In this document: positions 34,967 through 43,516 of the stretch, piece by piece | Position numbering within the stretch: the first letter of the stretch is position 1 | How the letters are laid out: the number at the start of each line of letters is the position of its first letter | Source of the DNA: Pandoraea sp. | GTDB taxonomy: Bacteria > Pseudomonadota > Gammaproteobacteria > Burkholderiales > Burkholderiaceae | Direction of reading: 5' to 3' | NCBI RefSeq assembly: GCF_004297875.1 | Contig: NZ_SCSK01000006.1 | Span: 1 to 64,000 of the forward strand | Length of the DNA stretch: 64,000 nucleotides | Notes under the pieces: model-generated | Told to the model about the DNA's origin: nothing | The model's input: the letters and a program-made list of their open reading frames with translations, nothing else | Database searches by the model: none | Translations under genes and position numbers: made by a program

Positions 34967-36724
34967 TTAATCGAGGCGCAGGCGATTTTCCGCGAAAGCG
35001 TACAGCGGACGCCACAGCAGGCGATTGAATAAGGTCACGAACAGCGACATGACGATGATGCCCAGAACGATATGCGCGTAGTCTCCGGCTGCCGTGGTCT
35101 GCGCGATATAGGCCCCGAGCCCGTGGGCAGCGACGCTGGTGTTGCCCCACGACACGGCTTCGGCCACGATGCTGGCGTTCCACGCGCCGCCCGAGGCGGT
35201 GATGGCTCCCGTCACGTAATACGGGAAAATACCCGGCAGCATGATTTGGCGCCACCACTGCCAGCCGCGAATGCGCAGGTTGGTGGCTGCCTCGCGCAAA
35301 TCGTTGGGAAACGCCGACGCGCCGGCCACGACGTTGAACAGGATGTACCACTGCGTGCCCAGCACAATCAGCGGACTGAGCCAGATGTCGGGGTTAAGGT
35401 GAAAATGCACGATCACCACGACGAACACCGGGAATAGCAGGTTGGCCGGAAACGCCGCGAGGAACTGGGCCAACGGCTGGACTTTTTGCGCCAGCGCCGG
35501 GCGCAGGCCGATGATCACGCCGATAGGTACCCACACCAGCGAGGCCAGCGCGATCAACAGCGTCACGCGCAACAGCGTAATCGCGCCCAGCAGCACGACG
35601 TAGCCGATGTCGCCCCAGGTCACGCTGCGGCTCATGTAGGAGATCACCCACCCCGCGACGGCCACGGTAAGCGCCAACGCGACGCCGCCCCACAGGAAAT
35701 CGCCGGCGCGCCGGTTGCCGAGGATGCCGGGCAGCGGCGCGCGCCATGGCGCGCTTGGGCGACCGCCCTGCACCGCGCGCCAGCGCAGCCGCATGAAACG
35801 CTGCCAGAGCGCGCCGAATGGCCGCAGAATGAACTGGATCAGGCGCGTGCGACGCACCAGGTTGAGCACCCACGATTCCGGCTCGTCCTGTGCGCTGGTC
35901 TGATCCATGCGGAACTTGTCGGTCCAGGCCACCAGCGGGCGGAAAAGCAATTGGTCGTAAAGCAAAATGACTACGACCATCGTCACGATGACCCAACCGA
36001 TGGCGTGCAGATTGCGCTCGGCGATGGCCTGCGCCAGGTATGAGCCGACCCCCGGCAGCGTGATGGTGTTGTTGCCGACAGTGATGGCCTCGGAAGCGAC
36101 TACGAAGAACCAGCCGCCGGACATGCTCATCATCATGTTCCACACGAGCCCGGGCATCGAAAACGGCACGTCGAGCTTCCAGAACCGTTGCCAGGCGCTC
36201 AGGTGGAAACTGCGCGCGACCTCATCCAGATCGCGCGGCACGGTGCGCAGCGACTGATAGAAGCTGAACGTCATGTTCCATGCCTGACTGGTGAAAATCG
36301 CGAAAATCGCCGCGCACTCGGCGCCGACCACCCGGCCAGGGAAGAGCGCCAGGAAGAACGTCACGGTAAACGAGATATAGCCGAGCACCGGCACCGACTG
36401 CAGGATATCGAGGATCGGCACCAGCACTTTTTCGGCACGCCGGTTCTTGGCCGCGAGGGTACCGTAGGTCAGCGTGAATATCAGCGAGACGGCCATCGCA
36501 GTCAGCATGCGCAGGATGGTGCGCAACGCATACCACGGCAGCTCGGCCGGATCGAGCGAAATCGCCGAGGCCTGCAGCTTTGACAACGGCTCCCAGGTCT
36601 GATGTACGCCGATGCCGACCAGCGCGATCAGGCCAATAATGAGCGGAAAGGCGACGAAATCCCAGCGATTGGGCAGCAATCGCCGGGCCGATGCATTCAG
36701 CTGCAAGCTCAGTTGGAAGCGCAT
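34967..36724 (-). CDS. Fused two-domain ABC permease (nitrate/sulfonate type)
   Basis: A 585-aa inner-membrane protein made of two consecutive BPD permease domains, at about residues 70-260 and 370-575. Each has its own EAA loop (FYQSLRTVPRDLDEVARSFH and ASAFPNDLREAATNLRIRG). A hydrophilic linker near residues 290-345 joins them. Such a fusion supplies both halves of the membrane channel in one chain. It is followed by the AAA-associated ATPase. Without a binding protein the direction and substrate of transport are open. The ATG at 36724 has only a weak ribosome site. Confidence 0.85.
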   Translation of the reverse strand: MRFQLSLQLNASARRLLPNRWDFVAFPLIIGLIALVGIGVHQTWEPLSKLQASAISLDPAELPWYALRTILRMLTAMAVSLIFTLTYGTLAAKNRRAEKVLVPILDILQSVPVLGYISFTVTFFLALFPGRVVGAECAAIFAIFTSQAWNMTFSFYQSLRTVPRDLDEVARSFHLSAWQRFWKLDVPFSMPGLVWNMMMSMSGGWFFVVASEAITVGNNTITLPGVGSYLAQAIAERNLHAIGWVIVTMVVVILLYDQLLFRPLVAWTDKFRMDQTSAQDEPESWVLNLVRRTRLIQFILRPFGALWQRFMRLRWRAVQGGRPSAPWRAPLPGILGNRRAGDFLWGGVALALTVAVAGWVISYMSRSVTWGDIGYVVLLGAITLLRVTLLIALASLVWVPIGVIIGLRPALAQKVQPLAQFLAAFPANLLFPVFVVVIVHFHLNPDIWLSPLIVLGTQWYILFNVVAGASAFPNDLREAATNLRIRGWQWWRQIMLPGIFPYYVTGAITASGGAWNASIVAEAVSWGNTSVAAHGLGAYIAQTTAAGDYAHIVLGIIVMSLFVTLFNRLLWRPLYAFAENRLRLD

Positions 36725-37114
36725 CTTCAGTCTGGGAAAGGGGTTGGGGCGGCACGGTGCGCCAAAGCGTTGCCGCGACACTACTACAAGTCTGTGACAG
36801 TCACAATCGCTCGCCCGATCGGGCTGGCGCAAGGGCTATATGATACTTTCCCCAACCCCTTGTTGACCGATTCCCGTTATTTTTATTGCTTGCGGCCCCG
36901 CACGAAACCCTGTGGCGCGGCCGCGCGGCTCTCTGGCGAAGCCCTCCGCGCATGCGCCCGGCACCCCCGCTGCCGCTGCCGAAATGAACGGTCCAGGCGG
37001 ATATCAAAGCGCAAATTCCTCTCGTCACCCGGCTGTTTTTCCGGCCTCGCCGCGGTTTGCTGCCGTTGCCAGGCGTTACACTGTCGCGGCCAATAACATC
37101 CTTATGAGCCCGAT
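36725..37114. other. Divergent spacer between the ABC permease and MarR genes
   Basis: No gene is supported in these 390 bases. The left half precedes the ABC operon and the right half the MarR gene. A stretch at about 36858-36890 (TTGACC, then TTATTTTTATTGC) is AT-richer than its surroundings and could hold a promoter. Short open frames on both strands are rich in Arg, Pro and Ala and have no ribosome sites. Confidence 0.4.
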
Positions 37115-37531
37115 ATGACTCACCCCCCCCAGTCCGATTTGCGCAAACAGGATTTCGAGGCGCTCTCCGAATTCCGCTATCAATTGCGCAGTTTTTTGCG
37201 TTTTAGCGAAAACGCTGCGCATCGTGCCGGCATCACGCCCCAGCAATATTTATTGCTGCTCCACATCAAAGGATTCCCCGGGCGCGAGTGGGCCACCGTC
37301 GGCGAACTGGCCGAGCGCCTGCAATCGCAGCACCACAGTGCCGTGGCGCTGGTTTCGCGCTGCGAGAAGCTGAAGTTGGTCAAGCGCAAGCCCAGCGCGC
37401 ACGACCGGCGCCAGGTCGAAGTTCACTTGCTGCCGCGCGGCGAGCAATTTCTGTCTGCCCTGGCCGCGTTGCACCGCGCTGAGCTCAAAACCCTCGACGG
37501 CACCTTCAAGGTGCCGCGCATCAACATGTGA
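37115..37531 (+). CDS. MarR-family transcriptional regulator
   Basis: A 138-aa MarR-type protein: ITPQQYLLLLHIKGFPGR, VGELAERLQSQHHSAVALVSRCEKLKLV as recognition helix and wing with DRRQVEVHLLPRGEQFL. It is convergent with the rubredoxin reductase gene and divergent from the ABC permease. The ligand is unknown. No dyad distinct enough to call an operator was seen. Confidence 0.87.
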   Translation: MTHPPQSDLRKQDFEALSEFRYQLRSFLRFSENAAHRAGITPQQYLLLLHIKGFPGREWATVGELAERLQSQHHSAVALVSRCEKLKLVKRKPSAHDRRQVEVHLLPRGEQFLSALAALHRAELKTLDGTFKVPRINM

Positions 37532-37578
37532 GCGGCCCAACGGGGTGATTTCGCGATCGGACAATGCCGGCCGGCGCC

Positions 37579-38727
37579 TCAGGCGTCCAACCGTTTCATC
37601 GCCTCGGCGCGCCGTTGCGTCGCCGCGCCGGTCAGCACAAAGCCGCGGATCTGGCCGACGGGTGTCGTGAACCACTGAACCACGCCACCTTCTGACGGTT
37701 CCGTGCTCCATGCCCCAGTTGTCGCCGGCGGCGGAGTCAGCACCACCACCGGATGGGCCGGGGTCTTGACGATCACCGGCATGGGCCCAAAGCGGATGGC
37801 GCTGGACGCGCCGGTCAGCGTTTGCGCCAACTGACGCGCCGCGAGCATGATCGGCTGCACGAAAGGCAGCACGCCCGCGCCGTATTCGGCGCAATCGCCG
37901 ATGGCAAAGACGTCTCGCGCACTGGTTTGCCCGAATTCATCCACCAGAATGCCGCGCTTGACACCCAGGCCGCAAGCCCGTGCCAGACTGGTGCGTGGCC
38001 GTAAGCCGACGGCCGACAGCATCAGGTCGGCCTCGAGCATCCGGTCATCGGTCAATTTCAGGCAAAAGCCGCTCGCGACCCGCTCGATCGCGTTGACCGC
38101 GGCGCCCAGCCGCCACTGCACGCCGGCCGCCGCCAGGGCGTCGCACAGTGCCTGGCCTGCCGTCGGCGGAATCAAAGTGGCCAGCGGCAGTGGATTGGGA
38201 TCGATGACGACCGGTGTGATGCCGGCGTGCAGCAAGTCATTGGCGAACTCGCATCCAATCAGGCCCGCGCCCATCACCGCCACGCGCCGCGCCGGCGCGA
38301 GCTGCGTCCGCCAGATGGCATAACCGGCCAAATCATTGACCGACAGGCAACAGGCCGCGCCATCGCCGGCGATCGGCAGGACGATAGGGTCAGCGCCCAG
38401 CGCCAACACCAATTTGCCATAGTCGAATGGCCCTTGCGACGTGAGGATGCGGCGACGCTCGAGGTCGAGCGCCGTGGTTTCGGTGTCGGCCACCAGCGTA
38501 AGCTCGAGCGAGCACGCCATTTCGCCCGCGGGCGTTCCAACCAGCATTGCGGCCGTTTTTTTCTGTGCGAGAGCCGTGGACAGCCCCGGCTTGTAATAGA
38601 AATCGCCGCGCTCCGCGGTCACCAGCAGTATGGGCACTTGCTTGTCGAGCTTGCGCACTTCGCGTGCCACGTTATATCCGGCCAGCCCGCTACCGATGAT
38701 GACAATGGGCGCTTTCGCGGTCGCCAT
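37579..38727 (-). CDS. Rubredoxin reductase-like FAD/NAD(P)H oxidoreductase
   Basis: A 382-aa two-dinucleotide-domain flavoprotein: FAD motif IIGSGLAGYNVARE at residues 9-22, NAD motif VMGAGLIGCEFANDL in the middle and the second FAD contact DVFAIGDCAEYG. The length and layout fit AlkT/RubB-type NADH:rubredoxin reductases. It starts six bases after the end of a rubredoxin gene, which strongly supports this partner. The pair passes electrons from NAD(P)H to an unidentified acceptor such as a diiron oxygenase, an alkane hydroxylase or an oxygen/NO-reducing protein. Confidence 0.88.
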   Translation of the reverse strand: MATAKAPIVIIGSGLAGYNVAREVRKLDKQVPILLVTAERGDFYYKPGLSTALAQKKTAAMLVGTPAGEMACSLELTLVADTETTALDLERRRILTSQGPFDYGKLVLALGADPIVLPIAGDGAACCLSVNDLAGYAIWRTQLAPARRVAVMGAGLIGCEFANDLLHAGITPVVIDPNPLPLATLIPPTAGQALCDALAAAGVQWRLGAAVNAIERVASGFCLKLTDDRMLEADLMLSAVGLRPRTSLARACGLGVKRGILVDEFGQTSARDVFAIGDCAEYGAGVLPFVQPIMLAARQLAQTLTGASSAIRFGPMPVIVKTPAHPVVVLTPPPATTGAWSTEPSEGGVVQWFTTPVGQIRGFVLTGAATQRRAEAMKRLDA

Positions 38728-38733
38728 GTCCGC

Positions 38734-38901
38734 TCAGCCTTGCTCGACCATATCGAAATCGCTCTTGGTCGCGCCGCACTCCGGGCACGACCAGCTCGCT
38801 GGCACATCTTCCCAGCGCGTGCCGGGGGCCAGGCCCTCGTCGGGCAGGCCCAAGGCCTCGTCGTAGGTGAAACCGCATATCGAGCATTGCCAGGTTTTCA
38901 T
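38734..38901 (-). CDS. Rubredoxin
   Basis: A 55-aa iron protein ([20 protein letters not shown] at its start, then [18 protein letters not shown] at its end). The two Cys-x-x-Cys pairs are at residues 6/9 and 39/42 and bind the single iron; the family [20 protein letters not shown] segment is intact. The ATG at 38901 follows a GGAGACGCCCC stretch. It is the middle gene of HPP-CBS, rubredoxin, rubredoxin reductase, with 16 and 6 bp gaps, and is the electron carrier for the reductase. Confidence 0.94.
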   Translation of the reverse strand: MKTWQCSICGFTYDEALGLPDEGLAPGTRWEDVPASWSCPECGATKSDFDMVEQG

Positions 38902-38917
38902 GGGGCGTCTCCTGGGC

Positions 38918-40099
38918 TCAGGCCGCGACGCGCTGCGGCGCCCGGGTATGACGATACATGCCTGCGATCAGATCCGCCTGCGTGATGATGCCAGCCAGTT
39001 GCCGGTTGGCATCGAGCACTGCGACGCATTGGCGATCCGATTGCGCAAACAGCGGCACCAACTCGGCGATCGATGCGCCGGCATCGATCGTGCCATGCTC
39101 GTCGGCGCGCGTCGCCGTCTGGCCGACCGTGCTAATGCCAACGGCAGCCTCCCGCCACGGCCGCAGCAAGACGGCAACGAGCATCGCCGCCCACCCGCCA
39201 TGCCGCGTCTGTCGCAGATCCTCCAGCGCAACGCTGCCGATGACCCGGCGGCTCGCATCGATCACCGGCAGCACGGCAACCCCCTGCCCGTTCAAGAGGC
39301 GGCGCGCGCCATCCAGCGTGGCCGTGGCTGGCACAGGACGCATCCGACGCGACATGATGTCGCCACAGTTGAGCTCGCTGAAGGTACGCGCATAGGCCTG
39401 CCACTCGGTCTCGCGCAACAGGGCCTCCAGGTCGCCCGGATCGATGTCGAGCCATTCGGTGCGCCGACGCAGCACCGCTTCGACGTCGGCATGCGTGATG
39501 CCCGCGGCCACCGGCGCGTCGTCGGAGATCGCCGGATCAGCATGTTGGACGCCACCGTGCGGGTACCGATGTCCGGTGATGGCGTGATAAACCAGCGCGG
39601 ACCCAAGCAGGGCGAAAGACTGCAGGGCAACCGGCGCCAGCACAAAGCCGTAGCCCATCGCATGGATCGACGGCCCGCCCAGCACGGCGGTCAGCGCCAC
39701 GGCGCCCGAGGGCGGATGCAGGCAGCGCAGTATCGACATGAGGCCAATAGCCAGCGATACAGCCAGCGCCGCGGCGCCAAGCGGACTCGCAATCCATTGC
39801 GTACACGCAACCCCCACCACAGCGGATACGATATTTCCGCCGATGATAGACCACGGTTGCGCCAGCGGACTGGCGGGCGCGGCAAACAGCAATACGGTGG
39901 AGGCGCCCATCGGGGCGACCAGCATGGGAATCGTCGACGTCGAGCCGAGCAGGAAAGCCGTCGCGCCGCCGGTCAGTGCAATGCCCAGCAGCGCGCCAGC
40001 GCATGCACGCAGACGCTCCGGCCAACGCACGGCGACCTGACTCGGTACAAAGCCAAGCAACCAGCGCGTGATACCGCCATGGGGCTCGGGGTACGCCAT
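38918..40099 (-). CDS. HPP-family membrane protein with CBS domains
   Basis: A 393-aa protein. The N-terminal half has about four to five membrane helices and the HPP signature ([18 protein letters not shown]), a family linked to nitrite/nitrate movement in cyanobacteria and plastids. The C-terminal half carries two CBS repeats ([20 protein letters not shown] and [10 protein letters not shown] region) that sense adenosyl nucleotides. I chose the ATG at 40099 (MAYPEPHG) because GGAGGAG stands nine bases before it; two upstream starts exist. The gene leads the rubredoxin operon and lies next to hmp and nar genes. Confidence 0.85.
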   Translation of the reverse strand: MAYPEPHGGITRWLLGFVPSQVAVRWPERLRACAGALLGIALTGGATAFLLGSTSTIPMLVAPMGASTVLLFAAPASPLAQPWSIIGGNIVSAVVGVACTQWIASPLGAAALAVSLAIGLMSILRCLHPPSGAVALTAVLGGPSIHAMGYGFVLAPVALQSFALLGSALVYHAITGHRYPHGGVQHADPAISDDAPVAAGITHADVEAVLRRRTEWLDIDPGDLEALLRETEWQAYARTFSELNCGDIMSRRMRPVPATATLDGARRLLNGQGVAVLPVIDASRRVIGSVALEDLRQTRHGGWAAMLVAVLLRPWREAAVGISTVGQTATRADEHGTIDAGASIAELVPLFAQSDRQCVAVLDANRQLAGIITQADLIAGMYRHTRAPQRVAA

Positions 40100-40423
40100 G
40101 AACGAGGGCTCCTCCATTGTGATGCCGCGCCCTGCCGTTCGATGACATGCCGCGCGGCGAATCCGAGCTGGCATGATGGAAGTCTTTTTATATAATTAAA
40201 ATTAAATTGTTGTTATTGTTTTCATAATGTTTTACTTATGCATTAAATAACGGCAAAGCGCCGGAATCGACGGAAGTTAGCCACTGTTGCATGTCGTGCG
40301 AATCCGTTCGGGAAGCAGGATCTGAGCGATCAGTCCGCAAGACATAGCCGATGAAAGGCACGAGCAACCAACCCGGCCGGAGGGGTAAGCAAAACCGAAG
40401 GAGGAGAATGCGCAAGGGGAGCG
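40100..40423. promoter_or_regulatory. AT-rich promoter region of the HPP operon with NsrR-like half-site
   Basis: This gap holds an island of very low GC content (about 40180-40250), unlike everything around it, placed 80-150 bp upstream of the HPP gene. Within it ATGCATTAAAT at 40238-40248 resembles half of the NsrR consensus (AAGATGCATTT). The remainder, 40250-40423, shows no gene. Regulation by NO through NsrR is only a suggestion, strengthened slightly by the neighbouring hmp and nar genes. Confidence 0.35.
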
Positions 40424-40446
40424 CGCGGCTCCCCTTGATTGATTGC
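40424..40446 (-). terminator. Terminator-like hairpin downstream of hmp
   Basis: AAGGGGAGC and GCTCCCCTT form a perfect nine-base-pair stem with a five-base loop (gcgcg). It lies 74 bp past the end of the leftward hmp gene. The T tract is short (CCCCTTG), so it may only slow transcription. Confidence 0.55.
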
Positions 40447-40519
40447 CTGGCAGCGACCCGCGCGGCTATTCGGCGGGCAGGCCCGGTTGGATATGGGTGG
40501 ATCAGCCTGGATCCGGCTC

Positions 40520-41731
40520 TTAGTTGCCCGACCCGAATACCTCCCAATGGATGCGCTCGGGATCCACACCGCGCGCCAGCAAACCATCACGCTGCGCCTG
40601 CATGAACGGCAACGGACCGCACAAATAGTAGTCGGCCCGCGGCATCAGCACCGCTTCGCCCAGCGCGTCGAGATCGACGAGACCGACGAAGTCGTGATCC
40701 CGCCCGAGCACATCCTGGGGCGTGACGGTTTCATAAAATACCGCACGCGTGACGTGCGGGCATTCCTCGACGATGCGGTTCAGGCGTGTCTTCATGGCAT
40801 GCACCTGGCCGTCGCGGCAAGCGTGCACGAACAGCACGCGCCTCTCGCTGCCTTGCCAAACCAGCGCATTGAGCATCGACATCATTGGCGTGAGTCCCAC
40901 GCCTCCGCTGATCATGACGACCGGTGTGTCGCGCGATTCGTCCAGGTAAAAATCACCGTACGGCGCGCTGACATGCAGTTCGTCCCCCTCATTGAGGTTG
41001 GCGTGCAGCTCGCTCGAGACCCATCCCGCCGGCCGCTGCCCAGCCGCGTCACCATCTTCACGCTTGACAGAAATGCGCAGCCAGCGGCCATGAGGAGCGT
41101 CCGACAAACTGTATTGGCGCGGCTGCTCCAGCTCGAGGCCGGGGATATGCCGCTTGACGCTGACGTACTGCCCGGGGCGAAACGTCGGCAAAGCGCTGCC
41201 GTCGGAAGCCACCAGATAAAACGACGTAATCTCGCTGCTCTCCCGTACTTTTCGCTCCACCTTCAGTTTGCGCCAGCCGCGCCAGCTGCCCGGCACAGCA
41301 TCGTTTGCCTCGTACAAAGAGGCTTCCTGTGCGATCAATAGATCGGCCAGCTGTCCGTAAGCGGCCTTCCAGGCATCGAGAATGTCGTCGGTCGCGGCTT
41401 CGCCCAACACCTCCCGAATCGAGGCCAGCAGATGGGTGCCGACGATCGCATATTGCGCCGGCTCGATACCCAGGCTCACATGCTTGTGGGCGATGCGGGT
41501 CAACGCACTCTCCAGCACGCCCGGATTCGCGATGTTGCGCGCGTAGGCATAGACCGCGCCGGCCAGCGCGCGCTGCTGGTTGCCGCTGGCCTGATGCCCC
41601 TGATTGAAAAGGTTCTTCAATTCGGGGTGATGCGTGAACATGCGGCGATAAAAGTGCCGCGTAATGTCTTCGCCGTGAACTTCCAGTACGGGGACGGTTG
41701 CCTGCACGACGGCGATTTGCTCGGGAGTCAT
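40520..41731 (-). CDS. hmp: Flavohaemoglobin (nitric oxide dioxygenase)
   Basis: A 403-aa flavohaemoglobin that converts NO and oxygen to nitrate using NAD(P)H. The globin domain (1-140) has the distal region THHPELKNLFNQ and the proximal His in RIAHKHVSLGI. The FAD domain has RPGQYVSV and RQYSLSD; the NAD domain has GGVGLTPMMSML and YLCGPLPFMQ. The length is normal. AAAAGG lies before the ATG at 41731. It is divergent from narK, consistent with protection against NO formed during nitrate respiration. Confidence 0.95.
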   Translation of the reverse strand: MTPEQIAVVQATVPVLEVHGEDITRHFYRRMFTHHPELKNLFNQGHQASGNQQRALAGAVYAYARNIANPGVLESALTRIAHKHVSLGIEPAQYAIVGTHLLASIREVLGEAATDDILDAWKAAYGQLADLLIAQEASLYEANDAVPGSWRGWRKLKVERKVRESSEITSFYLVASDGSALPTFRPGQYVSVKRHIPGLELEQPRQYSLSDAPHGRWLRISVKREDGDAAGQRPAGWVSSELHANLNEGDELHVSAPYGDFYLDESRDTPVVMISGGVGLTPMMSMLNALVWQGSERRVLFVHACRDGQVHAMKTRLNRIVEECPHVTRAVFYETVTPQDVLGRDHDFVGLVDLDALGEAVLMPRADYYLCGPLPFMQAQRDGLLARGVDPERIHWEVFGSGN

Positions 41732-41753
41732 TATGGGTTCCTTTTGTTAATAG

Positions 41754-41776
41754 GCATCTTATATACATATTAAATG
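41754..41776. promoter_or_regulatory. Possible NsrR site in the hmp promoter
   Basis: GCATCTT followed by an AT-rich stretch ending ATTAAATG lies 23-45 bp upstream of hmp. One arm matches the half-site GCATCTT of the NsrR palindrome exactly; the other arm is poor. The position overlapping the expected promoter fits repression that NO would relieve. No nsrR gene is in the window. Confidence 0.35.
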
Positions 41777-41876
41777 GAACATCATGCGCTTGTCCCTGTG
41801 ACAGAGTGCCGCACCCTCGCCGCACAGGCCCGAATGACGTGGCTTTTCGGCATTTCTCGCAAATGCGACGCCAACT

Positions 41877-41890
41877 TTGATATTTGTCAT
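41877..41890 (+). promoter_or_regulatory. FNR/Anr-like box upstream of narK
   Basis: TTGATATTTGTCAT matches the FNR/Anr consensus TTGAT-N4-(A/G)TCAA at all but the last base. A TANNNT box (TAGTCT, 41912-41917) lies with its centre 31 bp further on, the spacing of a class II promoter activated at -41.5. That would place the narK transcript start near 41924, about 120 bp before the gene. Oxygen-dependent control of narK and the nar operon is inferred. Confidence 0.5.
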
Positions 41891-42043
41891 GGCGCGATAT
41901 AACTATCCCAGTAGTCTTTAAAAAAGCAAATTGCGATGCACCGGTGACATCGAGAACAACCTCGGGCACTGGCCACCAACCACAGCACAGAGGGGCTCAC
42001 CGCCTCGGAAACATGTTCTGATTAGATATTCAGCGAGGAAGAA

Positions 42044-43402
42044 ATGACGTCTTCATCCCCGGGCACTCATGACATTCATGGCAGTGCGAAACGCTCCCTG
42101 ATCGGTGCGACGATCGGATTTTTCATCGGCTTCGGAGCGGTCTCGCTGTTCGGGCCCACCGCGCGCAGTTTCATCGAGGTCATGAAGCTCGGCCCATCGC
42201 AAGTCGGATTTCTGGTGGCGATGCCGATGCTTACCGGCTCGCTCCTGCGCATTCCGTTCGGCGCCTGGGTCGACCGCAACGGCGGCAAGCTGCCGTTCCT
42301 GGCGTTGCTGCTCACCTCGGTGGTCGGCATTGCCGGACTTTACTGGATGCTGCTGACCCTCTACCCGAACAACCTGACCCAGGCGCACTACCCGCTGCTG
42401 CTGTTTTTCGGCGCGCTGGGCGGGTGCGGCATAGCGACCTTCTCGGTGGGCATCGGGCAGGTTTCCTACTGGTTTCCGAAGTCCGGGCAGGGCAAGGCTC
42501 TGGCCATTTACGCCGGGCTGGGCAACACCTCGCCGGGGCTGGTCGCGATCCTGCTGCCGCTGATCATCTCCGCCGGCGGGTTGTGGGTCGGCTACCTCGT
42601 TTCGCTGGCCATCGTGCTCGCAGGCATCGTGCTGTATCTCTTCCTTGGCTTTAACGCACCATACTTCCAACTGCGCAGCCAACAGGGCCTGCCGGTGGCC
42701 GAAGCGCAGGCGCTGGCGAAAACGCACGGCCAGGAAATGTTCCCGGCAACCAGTGTGCTGCGCACCCTGCTCGATTCGGCGGCCAGCTGGCGTACCTGGC
42801 CGCTGGTGGCGCTGTATTTCACTTCCTTCGGTGGTTTCCTTGCGTTGACGGCCTGGCTGCCCACTTTCTGGACCACTTTCTACAAGGCGCCGGGCTGGGT
42901 CGCGGTAGCGCTGACTGCCGGTTTCTCGCTGTTCGCCTCCATCATTCGCGTGCCGGGCGGCAGTTGGTCAGATCGCTTCGGCGGCGAAAAGGTCGCGCTG
43001 ATGTCGTACGCAACGCTGCTGGCGGGCGCCGTGCTGATGACAGTCTCGCAAAGCTTCTGGCTGACCGTGGCCGGTGAGTTCCTGGTCGGTGCCGGCATGG
43101 GTGTGGCCAACGCAGCGGTTTTCAAATTGGTACCGCATTACGTGCCGGATGCGGTTGGCGGCACGGCCGGTTGGGTCGGCGGACTTGGCGCGCTGGGCGG
43201 TTTCGTGATGCCGCCGATGCTGGGACGGATTGCGCAGTCGATGGGCGAAATCGGTTACGCGCGCGGCTACGCGATCTATATCGTCCTGGCCATCGCAAGC
43301 CTGGCACTGACATGCCTGCTTTACATCAAGCGCGACGGCGTCAAGCCGCGCCTGGCCGGCGGCACCGGTCAGGCGGCAGCCGGCTCGCGCGCTGGCCCAT
43401 GA
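42044..43402 (+). CDS. narK: Nitrate/nitrite transporter NarK
   Basis: A 452-aa MFS protein of the nitrate/nitrite porter family with twelve predicted helices. Family marks are FGPTARSFIEVMKLGPSQVG near helix 1-2, the nitrate signature stretches GCGIATFSVGIGQVSYWFP and GAGMGVANAAVFKLVPHYVPD, and the conserved arginine in LRIPFGAWVDRNGG. It imports nitrate and/or exports nitrite for the membrane nitrate reductase encoded next. It is a single-domain NarK (not the NarK1K2 fusion found in some proteobacteria). Confidence 0.93.
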   Translation: MTSSSPGTHDIHGSAKRSLIGATIGFFIGFGAVSLFGPTARSFIEVMKLGPSQVGFLVAMPMLTGSLLRIPFGAWVDRNGGKLPFLALLLTSVVGIAGLYWMLLTLYPNNLTQAHYPLLLFFGALGGCGIATFSVGIGQVSYWFPKSGQGKALAIYAGLGNTSPGLVAILLPLIISAGGLWVGYLVSLAIVLAGIVLYLFLGFNAPYFQLRSQQGLPVAEAQALAKTHGQEMFPATSVLRTLLDSAASWRTWPLVALYFTSFGGFLALTAWLPTFWTTFYKAPGWVAVALTAGFSLFASIIRVPGGSWSDRFGGEKVALMSYATLLAGAVLMTVSQSFWLTVAGEFLVGAGMGVANAAVFKLVPHYVPDAVGGTAGWVGGLGALGGFVMPPMLGRIAQSMGEIGYARGYAIYIVLAIASLALTCLLYIKRDGVKPRLAGGTGQAAAGSRAGP

Positions 43403-43452
43403 GCGGTCTCGCCAAATCCGGGCGACCGCTCCCTGCGGGCCGTGCGGCCCGC
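43401..43452 (+). other. Two hairpins between narK and narG
   Basis: GAGCGGTC (43401-43408) pairs with GACCGCTC (43424-43431), and GCGGGCC (43435-43441) pairs with GGCCCGC (43446-43452) around a four-base loop. The first begins inside the narK stop codon. No T tract follows either, so they are more likely mRNA-stability or processing elements that set narK apart from narGHJI than full terminators. Confidence 0.45.
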
Positions 43453-43516
43453 GAATCGACCGCCGCCCCTCTTTCACTTCACCCTGCCCACCCGTAGGCA
43501 ACGACCTGAGATACCT

